Shown: positions 42,698 to 55,700 of the stretch, piece by piece
How positions within the stretch are numbered: position 1 is the stretch's first letter
Layout of the letters: each line of letters starts with the position of its first letter
NCBI RefSeq assembly: GCF_019320115.1
Contig: NC_089586.1
Coordinates: 1,957,388 to 2,021,387, forward strand
Reading direction: 5' to 3'
Source: Miscanthus floridulus
Lineage: Eukaryota > Streptophyta > Magnoliopsida > Poales > Poaceae
Length of the DNA stretch: 64,000 bases
Notes under the pieces: generated by a model
What the model was told of the DNA's origin: nothing
The model's input: only the letters and a program-made list of their open reading frames with translations
Databases searched by the model: none
Program-made: the position numbers and the translations under genes

Positions 42698-44928
42698 GTG
42701 AGTTCTTGATCCTTCTCCTCTGTTCTGTCCTGTTCTTTCCCTGGCCCTCTTTTCTTCGTTCTGGATTTCAGCCAGAGTTTCGCGCTAGGCTCTGTATGGC
42801 GTTCATGATTCGGAAAGGGCTTTGTTCCTTTCTGTGCCCTCGTCTAATCTTGTCGACTCACCACGACCTGCTCCTTTTTGTTTGGCATGCTTTCTCAACT
42901 CCAAGATTAGAACAGAAAGACCACTGCCGATCTGAGTGTCATGGTTTCATTTTTCCTCGCATGAGAAAACCCTGTGATTTGCTATAAGATCAGCTTCTGG
43001 CGCGAAATTTCTCCGAGTACCACAGCTTCCTGTGCCTGTAGCTACTACTGTGGGGGGAGGAGACACACTGCCCAGCCCCAGCCAGCGACAGGCACAATCT
43101 GATGCATGCATTGAAGTTTCCTTGGGCTGTGCCAGTTCCTCCACCTGCCGCGCTTGGTGGAAACTGGAATTGGCGCGCACCTATTTCTGCGCCCGGCCAG
43201 TTGTGCATGATTGATGCGTTTGTTGCGGTTCTTCTACGTAAGCTTTCGTACCGATGCAGTGCATGTACGTCTGCGACAAGAGGTACTCCTGTCGATGTGT
43301 TCTAGGTTATCAAGATCACTAAATCGCCGATGTTTTAGGTCTGGATTGTACTGTATCCTATATATTATGCTGTTTAGTGTGTTGACCCATGAGTCAGGGA
43401 AGGGGAAAGAAATGTTTTTTTAATATTTTGGGGCGTACGAGTCTGAATCTTGATGTGCCTGTATGCCTGTATCGTACGTCTCTTTGGGTGGAGTGTATAT
43501 GGGATGTGCGTGCCTCCCTGTTCTGGTGCCAACTCTGTAGTTAGTTTGGCGTGTATCTGCTTTCTGTTGCTGTGTCAGTTTCTACCGATCATGCAAAGAT
43601 TGTGAGGTTTCGTAGCCTTAATAGGACAACTTACAGCTGTGTTAAGGACTTGCGGTTACAAGAAAGTGCAGCATTTCTGCCATCACCAGTAAACACTTCT
43701 TTTCACTGGTGAACACCAAAACATCAGCACTCCCTTCCCTTCGCTGCTTCTAGTTCTCCATCATGAAGCTAGGTGACTGAAGCTAGTTTCAGCTGCATCT
43801 TTTACCTATTCCCAATGCTTCTGCCTGCATACCAAAAAAAAAAAAAGTTGCTACTGAAACTAACCGCAACACATTCGTCCAGTCGGGGGCTTTAATGGAG
43901 TTCAGGAATGATTTGCTATTGTTAGCCATGTTTAGTTAGTGTAGAATACTCCTTACCTAGTTAGCTTTGTTGGGCAAACTATTCTATGTCTAGATCAGTC
44001 AACTTAATTGGTAAGTTGAAAGATCCACTGGATCAACAATATGTATAACTCGGTTTCTCAGTAGGAACTCATGTTGACGATACAATACCTAGAACCTAGT
44101 TTTATTAAAGTTCAGATTTAACATTTTTTTACATATTCAGAAGGATTATAAGAAATGTTAGATGTGTGACTCTGTCTGAACCCTCAAGTTAATGAAATCT
44201 CCATTACTTCAGCAAGTCGTGGACTCTGAAGGTCATATGCACATCCAGTCTCAAAAGGTGCCATTAGGTATTCAGGTTGCTATCGATCTCAGTTGCTGTT
44301 GTGGTGTTGCCTGTCCTGTCCAAATTGACTCTGCTACCTATATAACCTGAAAGCTGCTCGTCTTGTTCATGTCAAGTGGGAAGGCTGTCGATTCTGATTA
44401 TGAGATTTTGTGCCTTGACTTAGCCCCATGATACTAATTTCACCAAGACGGCCACTGGTCTCTTTGTTCAAACCATAGAAGGAACTGTCTCTGTCAAGGC
44501 CATCATGAATTTAGGCCGATGTAGTTGGAGTGACAAGAAATTTTAATGCCCTGCACTTGATTAAAGGGATGTGCCAACCATATTGAATAGAAGCAAAACT
44601 GCGAAATATCTTAATTTAGTCGAATTTACACTATGTTCTGTATGGATTGCCAATATATACTTAATCACTAATTTATCATTTGTTGGGCATTCATTGTATG
44701 TCAAATCAAAAGAAAAAAAACATGTTAGTTCTGATGCAAGATTTGTTCACAACATCTATTTTTCGCCTTCTGAAAGTCTTAGTGTTGTATTTGTGCAAAG
44801 ATGATTCAAGAGTTCCATGCTGACAATACCTCTCATGAACTTGTGTGCAGGACAACACCATTTGATGCTTTGTGAAAGTAGATAATAGAACTTGATGGTA
44901 AAATGATACTGAGTTTTTGACACAGAAA

Positions 44929-46784
44929 ATGGTAGAAGACAAAAATTCATCACAAGATACAGTACAGAAAAGTGGACATATTGTACTTCAGAATGTTTCT
45001 TATGACAAGGATGTTGTGGAGATAAAATTGGCAGATGATATTGATTCTGATAATTATGGCGATAATTTTGTCAAGGATGTCTGTGTTGATGAAGGAGCAC
45101 TACTTCATCGGATGACATCAGAAGAAAAACCACTAGACAGAAGGCCATCCCCAAATTTCAGTTGCCAAATGATTGATGCAGATAGTGACATAAGATATGG
45201 GAAGAAAGATTATTCTAGAATATCTGTACACGAACTAAATCCAGAAGTAGTTTCACCTGTTGACTTTGCTCCTCATTGTAACAACGAGAAACAGCACTCT
45301 TCTGGCAAAGAGTATGATCTTGAAGATCGGATTGATACTGGTTTCGTTGCAGGCAATCCTAGTGAGAAGAAGATAAGTTTGCAAGAGTTACTTCTCCTTG
45401 AAAGTGCAGAAGAATCCCGACATTCAGGCATAATAAACTCCGAGAGCAGTGAAAAACACAAGTGCCCTCTAAATGAAGAAGCAGTTGGACAGGTATACCA
45501 CTAGTCTACCATTATATATGACTTACGGATTGTTCAAATTGCTTGTCTCATTACCACTATCATTGTGCTGTATATATATCCACATGTTCTTCCCTCTTGA
45601 CTCAAAATTTAGCAGTAAATTCTTCCATATTTATACTTCATCAAAACTTCTTTTTTTTTGTTCGTACAGACTTCCAAGGATGGCGATCCTAATGTTCAGA
45701 CTAGTTTGGCCAACACCAGTGAGTATGTTAGTAGTGGTATGTCAAGTAAGGAGAATGCCAGTGGTTGCCCCGCAACGACGCCTGGAGACCATGTTACAGC
45801 TACAGCATTAGATGTGCGAGAGCCACAAAAAATTGATCGGTACAACCCTTTCGTTGATCATAGGTCACTGGAGGATACATCGGTACCTGAGTGCTCTATA
45901 CCAGGAATCACAGATGCTGCCTCCACAGATTCCACCTGCTCTATTCACAATGTGACGGGTGGCACCACAGGATTAGATGAAGTTGAAGCATCTGAACCAG
46001 GGGCGGATACTCTTAGCAGTAGTTCAGACATTCAATCATCTGAAAAGAGCAATGATCACAGCGAAAGTATTTTTAACAAGGCAATCACTGGTCCAGTGGA
46101 CGAAACCGCAGTTGCTACATCTTCAACCCGTAGCAGTTCTGATCATAGCGATGCATATGGGAAGAATCAAGGAAAACATTATCAGATAGATGAGGAGCAC
46201 AGAATAGGCACAGACGATGCAGCTAGTAAGAGTTCTACCCTGGCGCAAGATGGATCTGCGGTTGAACAAACCATGCCTGGTAGTTCGAAATCAACAGCTC
46301 GCGTCGGCAATGAGAATACCTACGAACCGAACTTCTCTGGTCCCAGTATAATGTCCGGCCCATTGTCGATGTCAGGTCATATAGCATATTCTGGCAGCAT
46401 CTCTCTCCGGTCAGATAGCAGCACAACTAGCACCCGGTCCTTTGCATTTCCAGTGTAAGTCAAACAACTCTACATACTCATCCACCTCAGTCATATCAAA
46501 ACAATCTGTATAAGATTGTAATTACTTCTGCATTTGTTTCTGAAACAATCATCTGAGGACCTACAACTAGTTGATCTTCTCTTATCTTTTAAGCAGTTTC
46601 AAGGAATAGACCACAGAAGTATTGTATGATTTATAGTGGACATTTTCATCAAACTGTTAAATTTTCAATGAACAGGTTGCAGAGGGAGTGCATCAGCAGC
46701 CCCGTAAGGATGGCAAAGGCAGAACGGAGGCGCAGCAGACGGCATCGTGTCTGGAGGAAAGGAATTATCTGCTGTAAATTCTGA
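44929..46784 (+). CDS. Plant gar2-related (18S pre-rRNA assembly protein-like) protein
   Basis: Coding exons are 44929-45492, 45670-46454 and 46676-46784. The joins are phase 0 and GT|G, giving 485 residues. The protein is acidic and Ser-rich, probably disordered, with weakly conserved N-terminal and middle parts (KKISLQELLLLESAEESRHS). The C-terminus is strongly conserved: SGSISLRSDSSTTSTRSFAF at about residue 435, then a basic tail SSPVRMAKAERRRSRRHRVW ending CCKF. I recognise this C-terminus from plant proteins annotated as 18S pre-ribosomal assembly protein gar2-related, a name that rests on Ser/acidic similarity and not on function. A role in ribosome assembly is therefore unproven. The ATG lies four bases into its exon and is the first in frame. 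Confidence 0.82.
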
Positions 46785-46867
46785 TCGATCATGGTGGCCC
46801 TGGCATCTTATTTTCCTCCGAAATCCAGCCATCTCCTGTGCTTGCCGTTCAGAAAGAAAACGCCTTT

Positions 46868-46960
46868 GGGGCCTATTTGGACCGATGGTATTTCCTTGGA
46901 ACGTTTGAGCTAGCCAGAGACTGAACATTCCAATGAAATACCACTCGTCCAAACATCCCC
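46868..46960. mobile_element. Short Tourist-like MITE in the gar2-related 3' region
   Basis: GGGGCCTATTTGGACCGATG with GGTATTTC at the left pairs with GAAATACCACTCGTCCAAAC with ATCCCC at the right. About 93 bp, only 84 bases after the stop codon, so it is probably transcribed as part of the 3' untranslated region. Confidence 0.7.
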
Positions 46961-47402
46961 GTTGGCGCTCTCTCGTTCCTTTTATTGGTTCAGGAGCAGT
47001 TGACGGCCATAGCTTGCCGGATTTCGTAGTGGCTCGAGTGAGAAGGTGTATATATAGCTGTAGCCTAGTGACGGTGCTCCTTTTTTTCCCCTCCTCCGAG
47101 AGTATGCTTGCCACGTTTTTCCATTAATTATTGATTAATTAAGGTAGTATTAGTAGTGATCAAGCTTGGTAGATCGAGGTGATTATTAGTTTTTGTACAT
47201 TCTTTGGTGGATAAAATTAAATTAAATGCTGTGAAAATCGGTTCCACTGGTCGAGTCGTTGGTGCATGCCATTCTTTTTTAAAAAAAAGAGCTTGCAAGC
47301 ATGATTTTTTTTTTATCGGATGGTTGATGGATCGCCTCCCCAACCCCAAGTTGATCCCAGCCGTCCGTCCGTTCCACGGCAAACTGCCCCCTGTGTATGT
47401 AT

Positions 47403-47683
47403 GTACGGCGTACGATTGTACGAACCCTCCTCGTACGCACTGCCAGCCGTCGAGACGTACGCCGTACCATACATCCTTGGGATTTCGTCTGACAGCAATG
47501 GATCTCGTCACGAACCAACCGTAGAACCCAAGAGATTTGGAGTACGGAACAGGAGCCTCTCAATCGCTGCATCGTACGGTACGGTAGGCTTTTTGCACGC
47601 CAGTCTGCGCTCTGCAGGCAACCACTCGTACCGTACAGTGGCTGGTACCACACTGTGCTAGTAGGCCCCAAATCATGAGGTAC
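47403..47683. promoter_or_regulatory. Dense GTAC cluster
   Basis: Thirteen GTAC tetramers occur in 281 bases, where about one is expected. Several are paired as CGTACGGTACGG, ACGTACGCCGTACC or CGTACCGTAC. GTAC is the core bound by SBP-domain factors, including the copper regulator SPL7. Whether this cluster acts as such is not shown. Confidence 0.35.
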
Positions 47684-48104
47684 GTGGGCCGTGCTGCTAA
47701 GGCCCAGATATTTGTCTATCGACGATCTGCGAGCAGCGACCACCCCGGCGGCTAGGCCCAAACCAACAAGCTTGTTTGCTATGGGAATTTCTTTGCTAGT
47801 GTATGTTCGGCGGCCTAGTAAACTGAGTTGCTACATGCTCGGAGCATGCAAGTCGTTCTTTTTTTGAAACTTCTTTTTTTTTTTGCACACCTCAAGAGAA
47901 GCTCTGGTTTGGAACTTTGGATGGTTTAGAAGAAAAAAAATGCGTTGGGCTTCTTAGGCTAAAATAAATTAGTGCGGATAGATGGGCATCTCTGGTGGAT
48001 GTTGTTACGTTGTCAAGTGGTTATGTTTTCATTTTATTTTCCTCCATTTATTCATTTTATTTTCCTTTCTATTTAGTTTCTTTTCCATTTTAGTTTATCT
48101 ATTC

Positions 48105-48197
<93 letters not shown>
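48105..48197. repeat. (TAT)n microsatellite
   Basis: Uninterrupted trinucleotide run of about 31 units. The poly-tyrosine frame through it is an artefact. Confidence 0.97.
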
Positions 48198-48329
48198 CGT
48201 AATTTCATGCTATATTTTTAAGCTTTTTGAGTTGGTGAATTTTCTTTTTTATGAACAACATATGCTATTTTTTTCTTTTAGTTTAGTTCTGTATCTATTC
48301 ACTTGAACTCCTGAAATAATGTGATTTTT

Positions 48330-49035
48330 GTTATTCGCACATAGTATTTATGAGATGCTCCATGGTGTATTTTACTTTGTTCCCACAGTATCCATGAGAT
48401 ATTCCATGTTGTATTTTAGATTGTTCCCATACTATGCATGAGATGTCCCATGGTGTGTTTGTGATTGTTCCCATATTATCTATGAGACATTCAATGATGT
48501 ATTTTCGATTGCTCCCCTAGTATTAACAGATGTCCCCATTGTGTGCTTTGAATTGTTTATATATTATTATCCAAGATTTGATTGCGTATTCCTTATTGTT
48601 CTCATGCACACTATTCCAAGATGATCCATAGCCTTTGTGTCATTCCCATATTATTCATAAGATATTTCATGGTGTACTTCTTATTGGTCTTGTAGTGTTC
48701 CATGAAACGTTCCATGATGTCATTTTTTATTGTTTGCATAGTATTCATTAGATGCTTCATGTTTTCTTGAGATGCTTGATGCATTATAGATTTTTTTTTC
48801 AAAGGTATTCATGTTCCTAGCAAATTTTGCAATGTTTCTATAGTACCCATGAGATGTTCCATGGTGTATTTTGAGTTATTCACGTAGTATCCATGGGATG
48901 TTCCATAAGTATCTTTGATTGTTTCACACAATACCCATGAGATGTCCTATGTTGTATTTCCGGTTGTTCGTAGAATATTCATGGAGTGTTCGACAATATG
49001 TTTTAACTGTTCCCACAATACTCGTGAGATGTTCA
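48330..49035. repeat. Degenerate tandem repeat, about 44-bp unit
   Basis: A unit of the form CATGAGATGTTCCATGGTGT with ATTTTAGATTGTTCCCATA recurs about a dozen times with heavy divergence and variable spacing, for example at 48350, 48394, 48438, 48850 and 48940. There is no coding potential. The word style resembles the field at 37195-37580. Confidence 0.65.
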
Positions 49036-51033
49036 CTTATTTATACTAAACACAAATGCTAGGGAATATCATTCACCTTAACCTACTATTTTATTCTCTT
49101 AAATTTAGAACATCAATCTCGAGAACCTAGAACATTTTTCTTGAGAAGGTAGATCATTTTCCCCGAAGAACATTATGCCTGCTCAATAGCAAGAAAGTGT
49201 TATGTTTTCATGAGAAAGAATGTTTTCAACAAAATCTTATCTAAATATACCCCCATCATATTGTTTTGAAAGATTTATTGTAAAAAATACAATGATGATA
49301 TTAGAATTTAATTTTGATGTTTAGTTTGAAAACTATTACTTTTAGCTTCATAAAAACCCTAACATCAACAAATTTGGTTTTTTACATCGTCACTAGTCAA
49401 TCCACAGAGGAGCAACAAAGAGTCGGTTTGGCAGAACACCCAAAAATAGCTTTTGGACTGAATCCACGAGGAGCTCTGTTAAATACTTTTAACAAAGAAG
49501 TGACTATATGTTGATTCTGTTTACTTATCTAAAATAAATTAGGAGTTGTAAACTGGAAAAAAGTGCCTTCTATATTTACTCCACGCAGAGAATAATTTTT
49601 TCCGTTGAGTTTGTTCCAAAGAATAATTTCTTATAGAGAATTAGGAGCCAAACAATCTCTACCAAATGGGCCCCAAGATGCTAGGGTGGTCACACACTGA
49701 GATGGATGCGATGGGCTGCTTCACTAGACCTTTTTTTTGTTATTATTTGGGACCACTTTTATACAATTCTTAATTTTTTCATTAGGGTGAGTATGGTACC
49801 GACTCCAGCTAAAACAACTCTGGCTCTAACATCTTTGGTAGAGTAGCTTTGTTTTGCTCCGGACAGCTAAACATTTGGTAAAATAGCTTCTGCTGATAGA
49901 TAAAAGTGTGAAATATCCATAATACCTTTCTATTTTTTCTTCCTTTATTTATTTTTTCTCTTCTCTTATCTCATTTCTGTCCTTCCCTCTCTCCCTTATC
50001 CCATTCACCACCGCGCCAGTCGCCCTCCCCTCCTGCTCCACCTCCAATCGCCGCCCCTCCCCTCCCCTCCATTGTGAGTGTCCTCGGCTGCAGCTCCTCG
50101 GCCGCAACTCCTCTGTCGCCCCTCCCTCACGTGAAGCTCCTCTGCCGTCGTCCTTGCCGCTGGCGCATGAAGGAGGATAACAGCATTGGGCCCAAGGGCA
50201 TCAGTGTCCAATCGAGCATCCTACGGAGGAGCCAATGCAAGCTTAATTTTTTAGCTCCTCTAGCTCCCGCAGACCTTTCTCAGCGTGACTTGAGGAGCTT
50301 CGTCCACGGAGCTATTTGTCTTGTCCCGTTTGGTAGCATATCATATGTGGTGCTGCTCTGAGAACTGTTAAAAAAAACACTACCAAACGCGCCCTTACTT
50401 TTACCTTTTTTCCCCTCTCCCTGAAACTTCAACTTGACTCTTAATAATCTGGGAATCCTCACGGCTTAAGCTCGACAGGTGACTGAAGCGGCAGGAAACT
50501 TTACAAGCTGCGCTACTGGATGCGTGGGATCAATGAATGATAGTGGACGTATATATATATATTTACTTATATATTTGAAGGATTATTAATTCATCATTAA
50601 ACGCGACTCCATAACACCTAAGTGAAAATCACCCCACTGTACTTGTTCACCGCACCACAGCCCAACTCAGGAACGAACCTCCGCCTCTCTCCCCGGTCCA
50701 CCGAAAAAGAAAGGGAAAAACTTAGGGAGAAAAGGAGAGATGAAAACACAGCTAATATTGAAGGTGCGCTGTTTGAAATAGTGAGGGCTTGAGTTAAGCT
50801 GATCGCTCCATGAGTGATTCAACCGAAAGGAAGCATCAGTACTGTTCTATACGAGATGAAATTAATAACTGGCTAGTACACTATTATGCATGATCTATGG
50901 AGTAGTTTGATCCTTCCTATCCTATCTTCCCTATTGAGACGTACACAGAACCTAAAACAGTGAAGGAGAGAAAGTAACTAGGCTACAAGAAATACATACA
51001 GCAACACTTGAACGGGCACCTAATTAAACTTAA
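49036..51033. other. Intergenic DNA with decayed MITE-like segments
   Basis: Segments near 49420-49675 (GGTTTGGCAGAACACCC to CTACCAAATGGGCCCC) and 49790-50396 (GAGTATGGTACCGACTCC to CACTACCAAACGCGCCC) have the inverted gene-scale word pattern of grass MITEs, but their ends are imprecise. The C-rich part at 49980-50160 opens short frames with no recognisable product. No gene was found. Confidence 0.4.
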
Positions 51034-51544
51034 TTAGTTGTGTTTTTTAGGGTGAGGCCTGGGTCCTCCGTATCTCGCGACCACCACTACCTTGTCGGCA
51101 GAGGCGGGACTGTTGTTTCCTCCGCGGCCGAAGCTTGGTCGTTCAACCCTTCGTCCAACCACGCCTGCTTCTCCCGTTGATCCCGGCTTCATGTGCACGG
51201 TTTCAGTGCTGCCCTTGGTGTGCTCCACGCCGGGCTTCCTCGTCGTCGCTTGCAGTACTTCCTTTGTTGACGGATGCTCGCCGGTCGACATGGACGGGCT
51301 CCTCACTGCAATGATAAATCGGCAGCAAATCGGATGAATAAACACAGCAGGAAACTTTAGGGGCGGTCGGAAAAAAAGAAAGAAAGAAAGCAAACACCAG
51401 CTACAAACTTTGCATATATAGTAAAACAATGCAAATATGATGTAACTTACCCTGGCGCGCATGAGCAACGGACTGGTCAAGTGCGAGCAAGAAGATGGCC
51501 ACGATGACCATGAGAACAGTTGAAGAGGCCCTTCTGCAACCCAT
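51034..51544 (-). CDS. Secreted peptide precursor, RGF/GLV/CLEL-like
   Basis: Exon 1 is 51544-51451 and exon 2 is 51305-51034 on the minus strand, joined G|TG across a 145-bp GT-AG intron. The product has 121 residues. Residues about 8-28 form a signal peptide core (STVLMVIVAIFLLALDQSVA) with likely cleavage after HA. A variable Ser/Thr/Lys-rich middle follows, and the extreme C-terminus is ARYGGPRPHPKKHN. The spacing of Y, P, H, P and the final HN matches root meristem growth factor (RGF/GLV/CLEL) peptides, which end in HN and are released by subtilases. RGFs normally have Asp before the sulphated Tyr; here it is Arg. Such peptides bind leucine-rich-repeat receptor kinases and act in root meristem upkeep and gravitropism. 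The family assignment is an inference from 13 residues plus the overall architecture. Confidence 0.6.
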
Positions 51545-51739
51545 GCCGATCCGTGTGTGTATGGACACCAACACACCACCAGTCCACCACCACTCCAAAA
51601 TGAAGCCACCCTCAAGCTTAAGGAAAATGAGGTGAGGGAGTGACGATGCCTTTTTGTTATTTGTTATAGTCAGGCAGTCAGCTCGAGAATCGATTGGTGG
51701 TCAAAGCTGAAGCTCGCGAGATCTCTTACACCACTCATT

Positions 51740-51750
51740 ATATATATTAT
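51740..51750 (-). promoter_or_regulatory. Candidate TATA box of the peptide gene
   Basis: On the minus strand AATATATATAAT lies about 200 bases before the ATG at 51544. This would give a leader of about 165 bases. Only position and sequence support it. Confidence 0.35.
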
Positions 51751-51799
51751 GCATACAAGCAGTCCTCTAAAACATCAGTGCCCGCCCGTACTGATGTCC

Positions 51800-52746
51800 A
51801 AGCGTTCTTTAGCAAGTCCGAGGCGTTCCTTTGCACCGCATAGTCCTACTCCTGCTAAGCTAGCTGGACTCGTACCGTGAGGCACCACGCCACGCACGGT
51901 GCACGCACTGGCGCGGCACGTGTGGACTCTGTGCGCCCGCGTGCGCGGCCTTCCGCCGGGTGGTGGCCGGGCTTCGGGAGTAGAGCTCCCTGTTGGCCGG
52001 GCGCCCTGCCAAACTGCCGATGCCACGGGCGAGACGGTGCGGGCAGCGTGACTGTGCGTACGTACACCAGAGGCACGTCTGCAGGGAGTCAGCAGGTGCC
52101 CGATTAATAAAAAGCCGTCTCGCATCGGGGCCGTTAAGGACCAAGATCCTAAGCTGCTAAGGAGGGTTTTAAAATTGACAGTCAGGAATCGCACAGAAAA
52201 GCGCAGTTGGTCGACAGTCGGCCGGTTCCCGGATCCCAACAAGACCAAGAAAAATGAGGCCACTTTTTATATTACACAAAGGATCGGCACGAAGGTCTTC
52301 TTGAATCGCCGCAGCTCAGTAAGATTTTGACCAAACGCCTCAAAGAACCCCAGAAAAAGAATCCTTGTACAAACGGCATACGAAGTACTCCAGGCCTGAA
52401 CATGCTGAGAATTTATCTCTAGTCTCTAGGACTAGGAAATTCAGAACCCTGACAATCACGAAAGGAAGCCAGTTCATTGGGGTTCAAAAACCCTCGGATG
52501 CCGTAAGAGGCATCGCCAGTTGGATCTACCAGCCACGCGTTTGTGCTTTTGCCTACTAACTATAAGGTCAAACGGGGAAAGTTACTGCAACGACGACGAC
52601 GATAGGAATTGGATGAGACGTAGACCAAATTTCAGTTCTTTTTGGGCAGCACGAACTTGAAACCTTTCTTCACCTGCATGTGAGGACAGTACCAAAAGAA
52701 CTGATGCTCCATTTACCGGTTCCACTCAGAGTCTCAGATTTTCTCC
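51800..52746. other. Spacer between the peptide gene and PHYLLO
   Basis: The GC-rich part (51870-52080) opens several frames of 70-160 codons on both strands with no recognisable product. It may be promoter DNA of the peptide gene. The part next to PHYLLO (52570-52746) is probably its 3' untranslated region. Confidence 0.4.
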
Positions 52747-55700
52747 TCAATACAGCTTTAGTAAGAACTTCCTCACGGCTCTCACCAAAGGAAGAGGGTT
52801 CTCAACATGCACAGCATGGCCGCTATCTGGGATAATGATCATTTCACAAAGTTCCTTCCCTTTAGGACCATCAGATCCACATTCTGCGTGGTTCATTATC
52901 TCCATGCGCATTTTCTGCGAGATGTCTTTAAACTTTGCGTCCTTTTCACCAGCAACGATGAGTAAAGGCCTCTTCAAGTGCTTCAGGTCTTCCCACAGGG
53001 ACCTGGTACATTGAAACTTGCATGAGACAGGATCACATGAATAATTTCTAATCTAATATAGCACAAAGTAACAAAGTGCAACTGGTCATTTGCTTATCAA
53101 CTCCACTATCAGTTTGGCGTGTCAGTAGTACTCATTGACCGTTGGTACTGATAAAACAGAAGACACAAAAACATTGTAATGAAAATCTTACTATGAGTAC
53201 AGTAAGGCGGTCTTACTTTTGTCTCCCCACACTTGAGTCTGCAAGAACCTTAGCTAGAGCTTTGATGTTTTTGTGTTTACTGCGTGTCCTCACTAGAGAA
53301 TTGAACTCAGGATGCTCTCGTAGACTGAAGGTTTGGTCACCCATCAACACAAGAGTTCCATACAGCGAAATAAAGAAAATTGTCAAACGAGTGCTAGCAA
53401 TGCATATAATTTTACCATTTCGTACAGGCAATAATCAAACAAGCTAGTTCCTTCATCAGGTTATTACCTGTTCCACAGTTTTCCAGAGTACCAGGTCTGA
53501 AGGAAACATTCAAGTCCACAAGACATCAGGAACTGGGCTCTTGATTTATCAATAGCGATACGACGTCTTCTGCTTGCTTCATCTCTCAATCCAGGACTTC
53601 CCGATATTGTAACAGCTCCACGAATCTGTTTGGCACAACAAGCTTTATAGAACATTCAAAACAGAAAGAAGTTCACACGAAATGTAAAAACACAGTTACC
53701 TTGTGATCTTGATTTAGTGCCATGTGAAGTGCAATCCTTGCACCCATTGAATAGCCAACCACCACCACCTCACCATCAGTTATGTGGCACATCAACTTCA
53801 ACAATAAATCTGCAACTAGTTGAACTGTTACAATGAATTGTTCTGAATTTTTGTGACGTTGCATTATCTGTGACTCGCCATGACCAGGAAGATCAATTGC
53901 AATTACTCGTGCACTGGGGGCAAGAGCTTTCATCATGGGAACCCAATCTTCACTCGTACCAAGAAATCCATGAAGTAAAAGAACAACCTTTTCCTGCATA
54001 GGTTAAATCATGGGTCATGGCACTAGTTACTGCAGCAGCAGCATATCAAGTAAAATGCAGGTAAAAAGCGATTTGGAGAGAGAGAGAGAGTATAACTCTT
54101 ATACTCCCTCTGTTCCAAATTGTAAATCGTTTTGGTTTTTTAGATACGTAGTTTTTATTATGTGTCTAGACATAGCGTATATCTAGGTGCATATAAAAAA
54201 CTATGTATTTAGAAAAGCCAAAACAACTTATAATTTGGAACGGAGAGAGTACATACCAAGGGGCAGTAAACCCATAATTGAGAAAGTTTTATATATGTGC
54301 TATCACTGGTCAAATACACAGAATAAACTCTTATACAGCTATGTGAGGAAATACGACATCTGATTTTCAAAAGAATAGAAGAATTCTTACATTTGTATGA
54401 TCACCAGCCTCTCGAAGTTTGACTAGATAAGAACAATCGTCCGCATCAACTTGGATAGAATATGACCTAAGTTTTTCTTCACCATACGTCCTTTCTATCT
54501 TGTCATTGTTTATGTTTAAATGGTGAAGATAACCATGGGCATCTTCTACTGAGGCTCGGATTCCATCACCAAGTGGGGATGCATGGATCTTTAACTTTTG
54601 TTCTGATACATCTTCCCTTAACCACTGATACGTTCCAAGTCCATGTGCGGCAGCTCTACATTTATCTTTGTTTCTTATTCTGGAGACTATAGAGCTCTGT
54701 TGGTCAACATAATGTGCTAACTGTATATAGGATGCCAAACCTATAGAACTCTCATACGTGCTACTGATGACAGCCATCTTATCATGTAGCTGTGCCCATT
54801 TTGCAATATGAGCTGCATTCTCAAAACCTCCAACAACACTAGGTTTTATAACCTGAGCATGACAATTAAAGCAGGTTAAATATAAAAAAAGAATAAACAA
54901 CCTTCAAAACTAGCACACAAAGTTTTTCTCGGTACTCACAAGAGCAACTATTCCTGGATGAACAAATTGATGAAGCTTAGGAATTATATCCCCCTTAAGG
55001 TTGTCAATAGTCTCATCAAGTGCAACAGGCAAGACACTGTTTTCACAGAACTTGATGAGATCATTTACAGAGCTCACTGGTTCCTGTAAAGTAGAAAAAG
55101 AAAAGTGAAAGAAGGTTCTCAAGAAAGAACAAGATGGAAATATGCATTATGAAAAATGGAATGAATCCCAGCCCTGAATAACAGTACTATAGAACAAGAT
55201 GGAGCGGTAGCCAAGTTTCTTATTTTATGCACCCAACCACCTGGGCACAGGTGCTCCTGTTTTCCGAATAAATGGCACTATTAATTTAGTGGTAAGCGAT
55301 GTGGCCATTGACAGTGAGACACCCGTGGTGACTTTGTCAATCTCAAAAATCTACCGGTCTCTCGCAGGTGTCACAAGGGAAGTGTCTGTGTATGTGCATT
55401 CATAGGGTGAGTGCATGATGTGTATGTGAGCGTGCCTTTAATGCATAGCTTATGAAAATACGGTATATTACCTCAATGTATTCCAAACGAAGACTTTTTA
55501 CCCTAGATCCAAATTCAACTGCCTGTTCATATGTCCATTTCTGATTTGCATCAACACGGATATTGATCTGGTACCCAACAACTTCTCTTATTTTGTGAAG
55601 AGCAGTTGCATCCTCAATGGGGCTTTCACGGCGGCCAACCTTCCAAAGAGAAATTGGAAAGACATTATACTATACCTCGAATTAGCAAAAGAAACTATAA

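Noticed and set aside
47982..48221. ORF containing a long poly-tyrosine run
   Set aside because: Translation of the (TAT)n microsatellite, not a gene.
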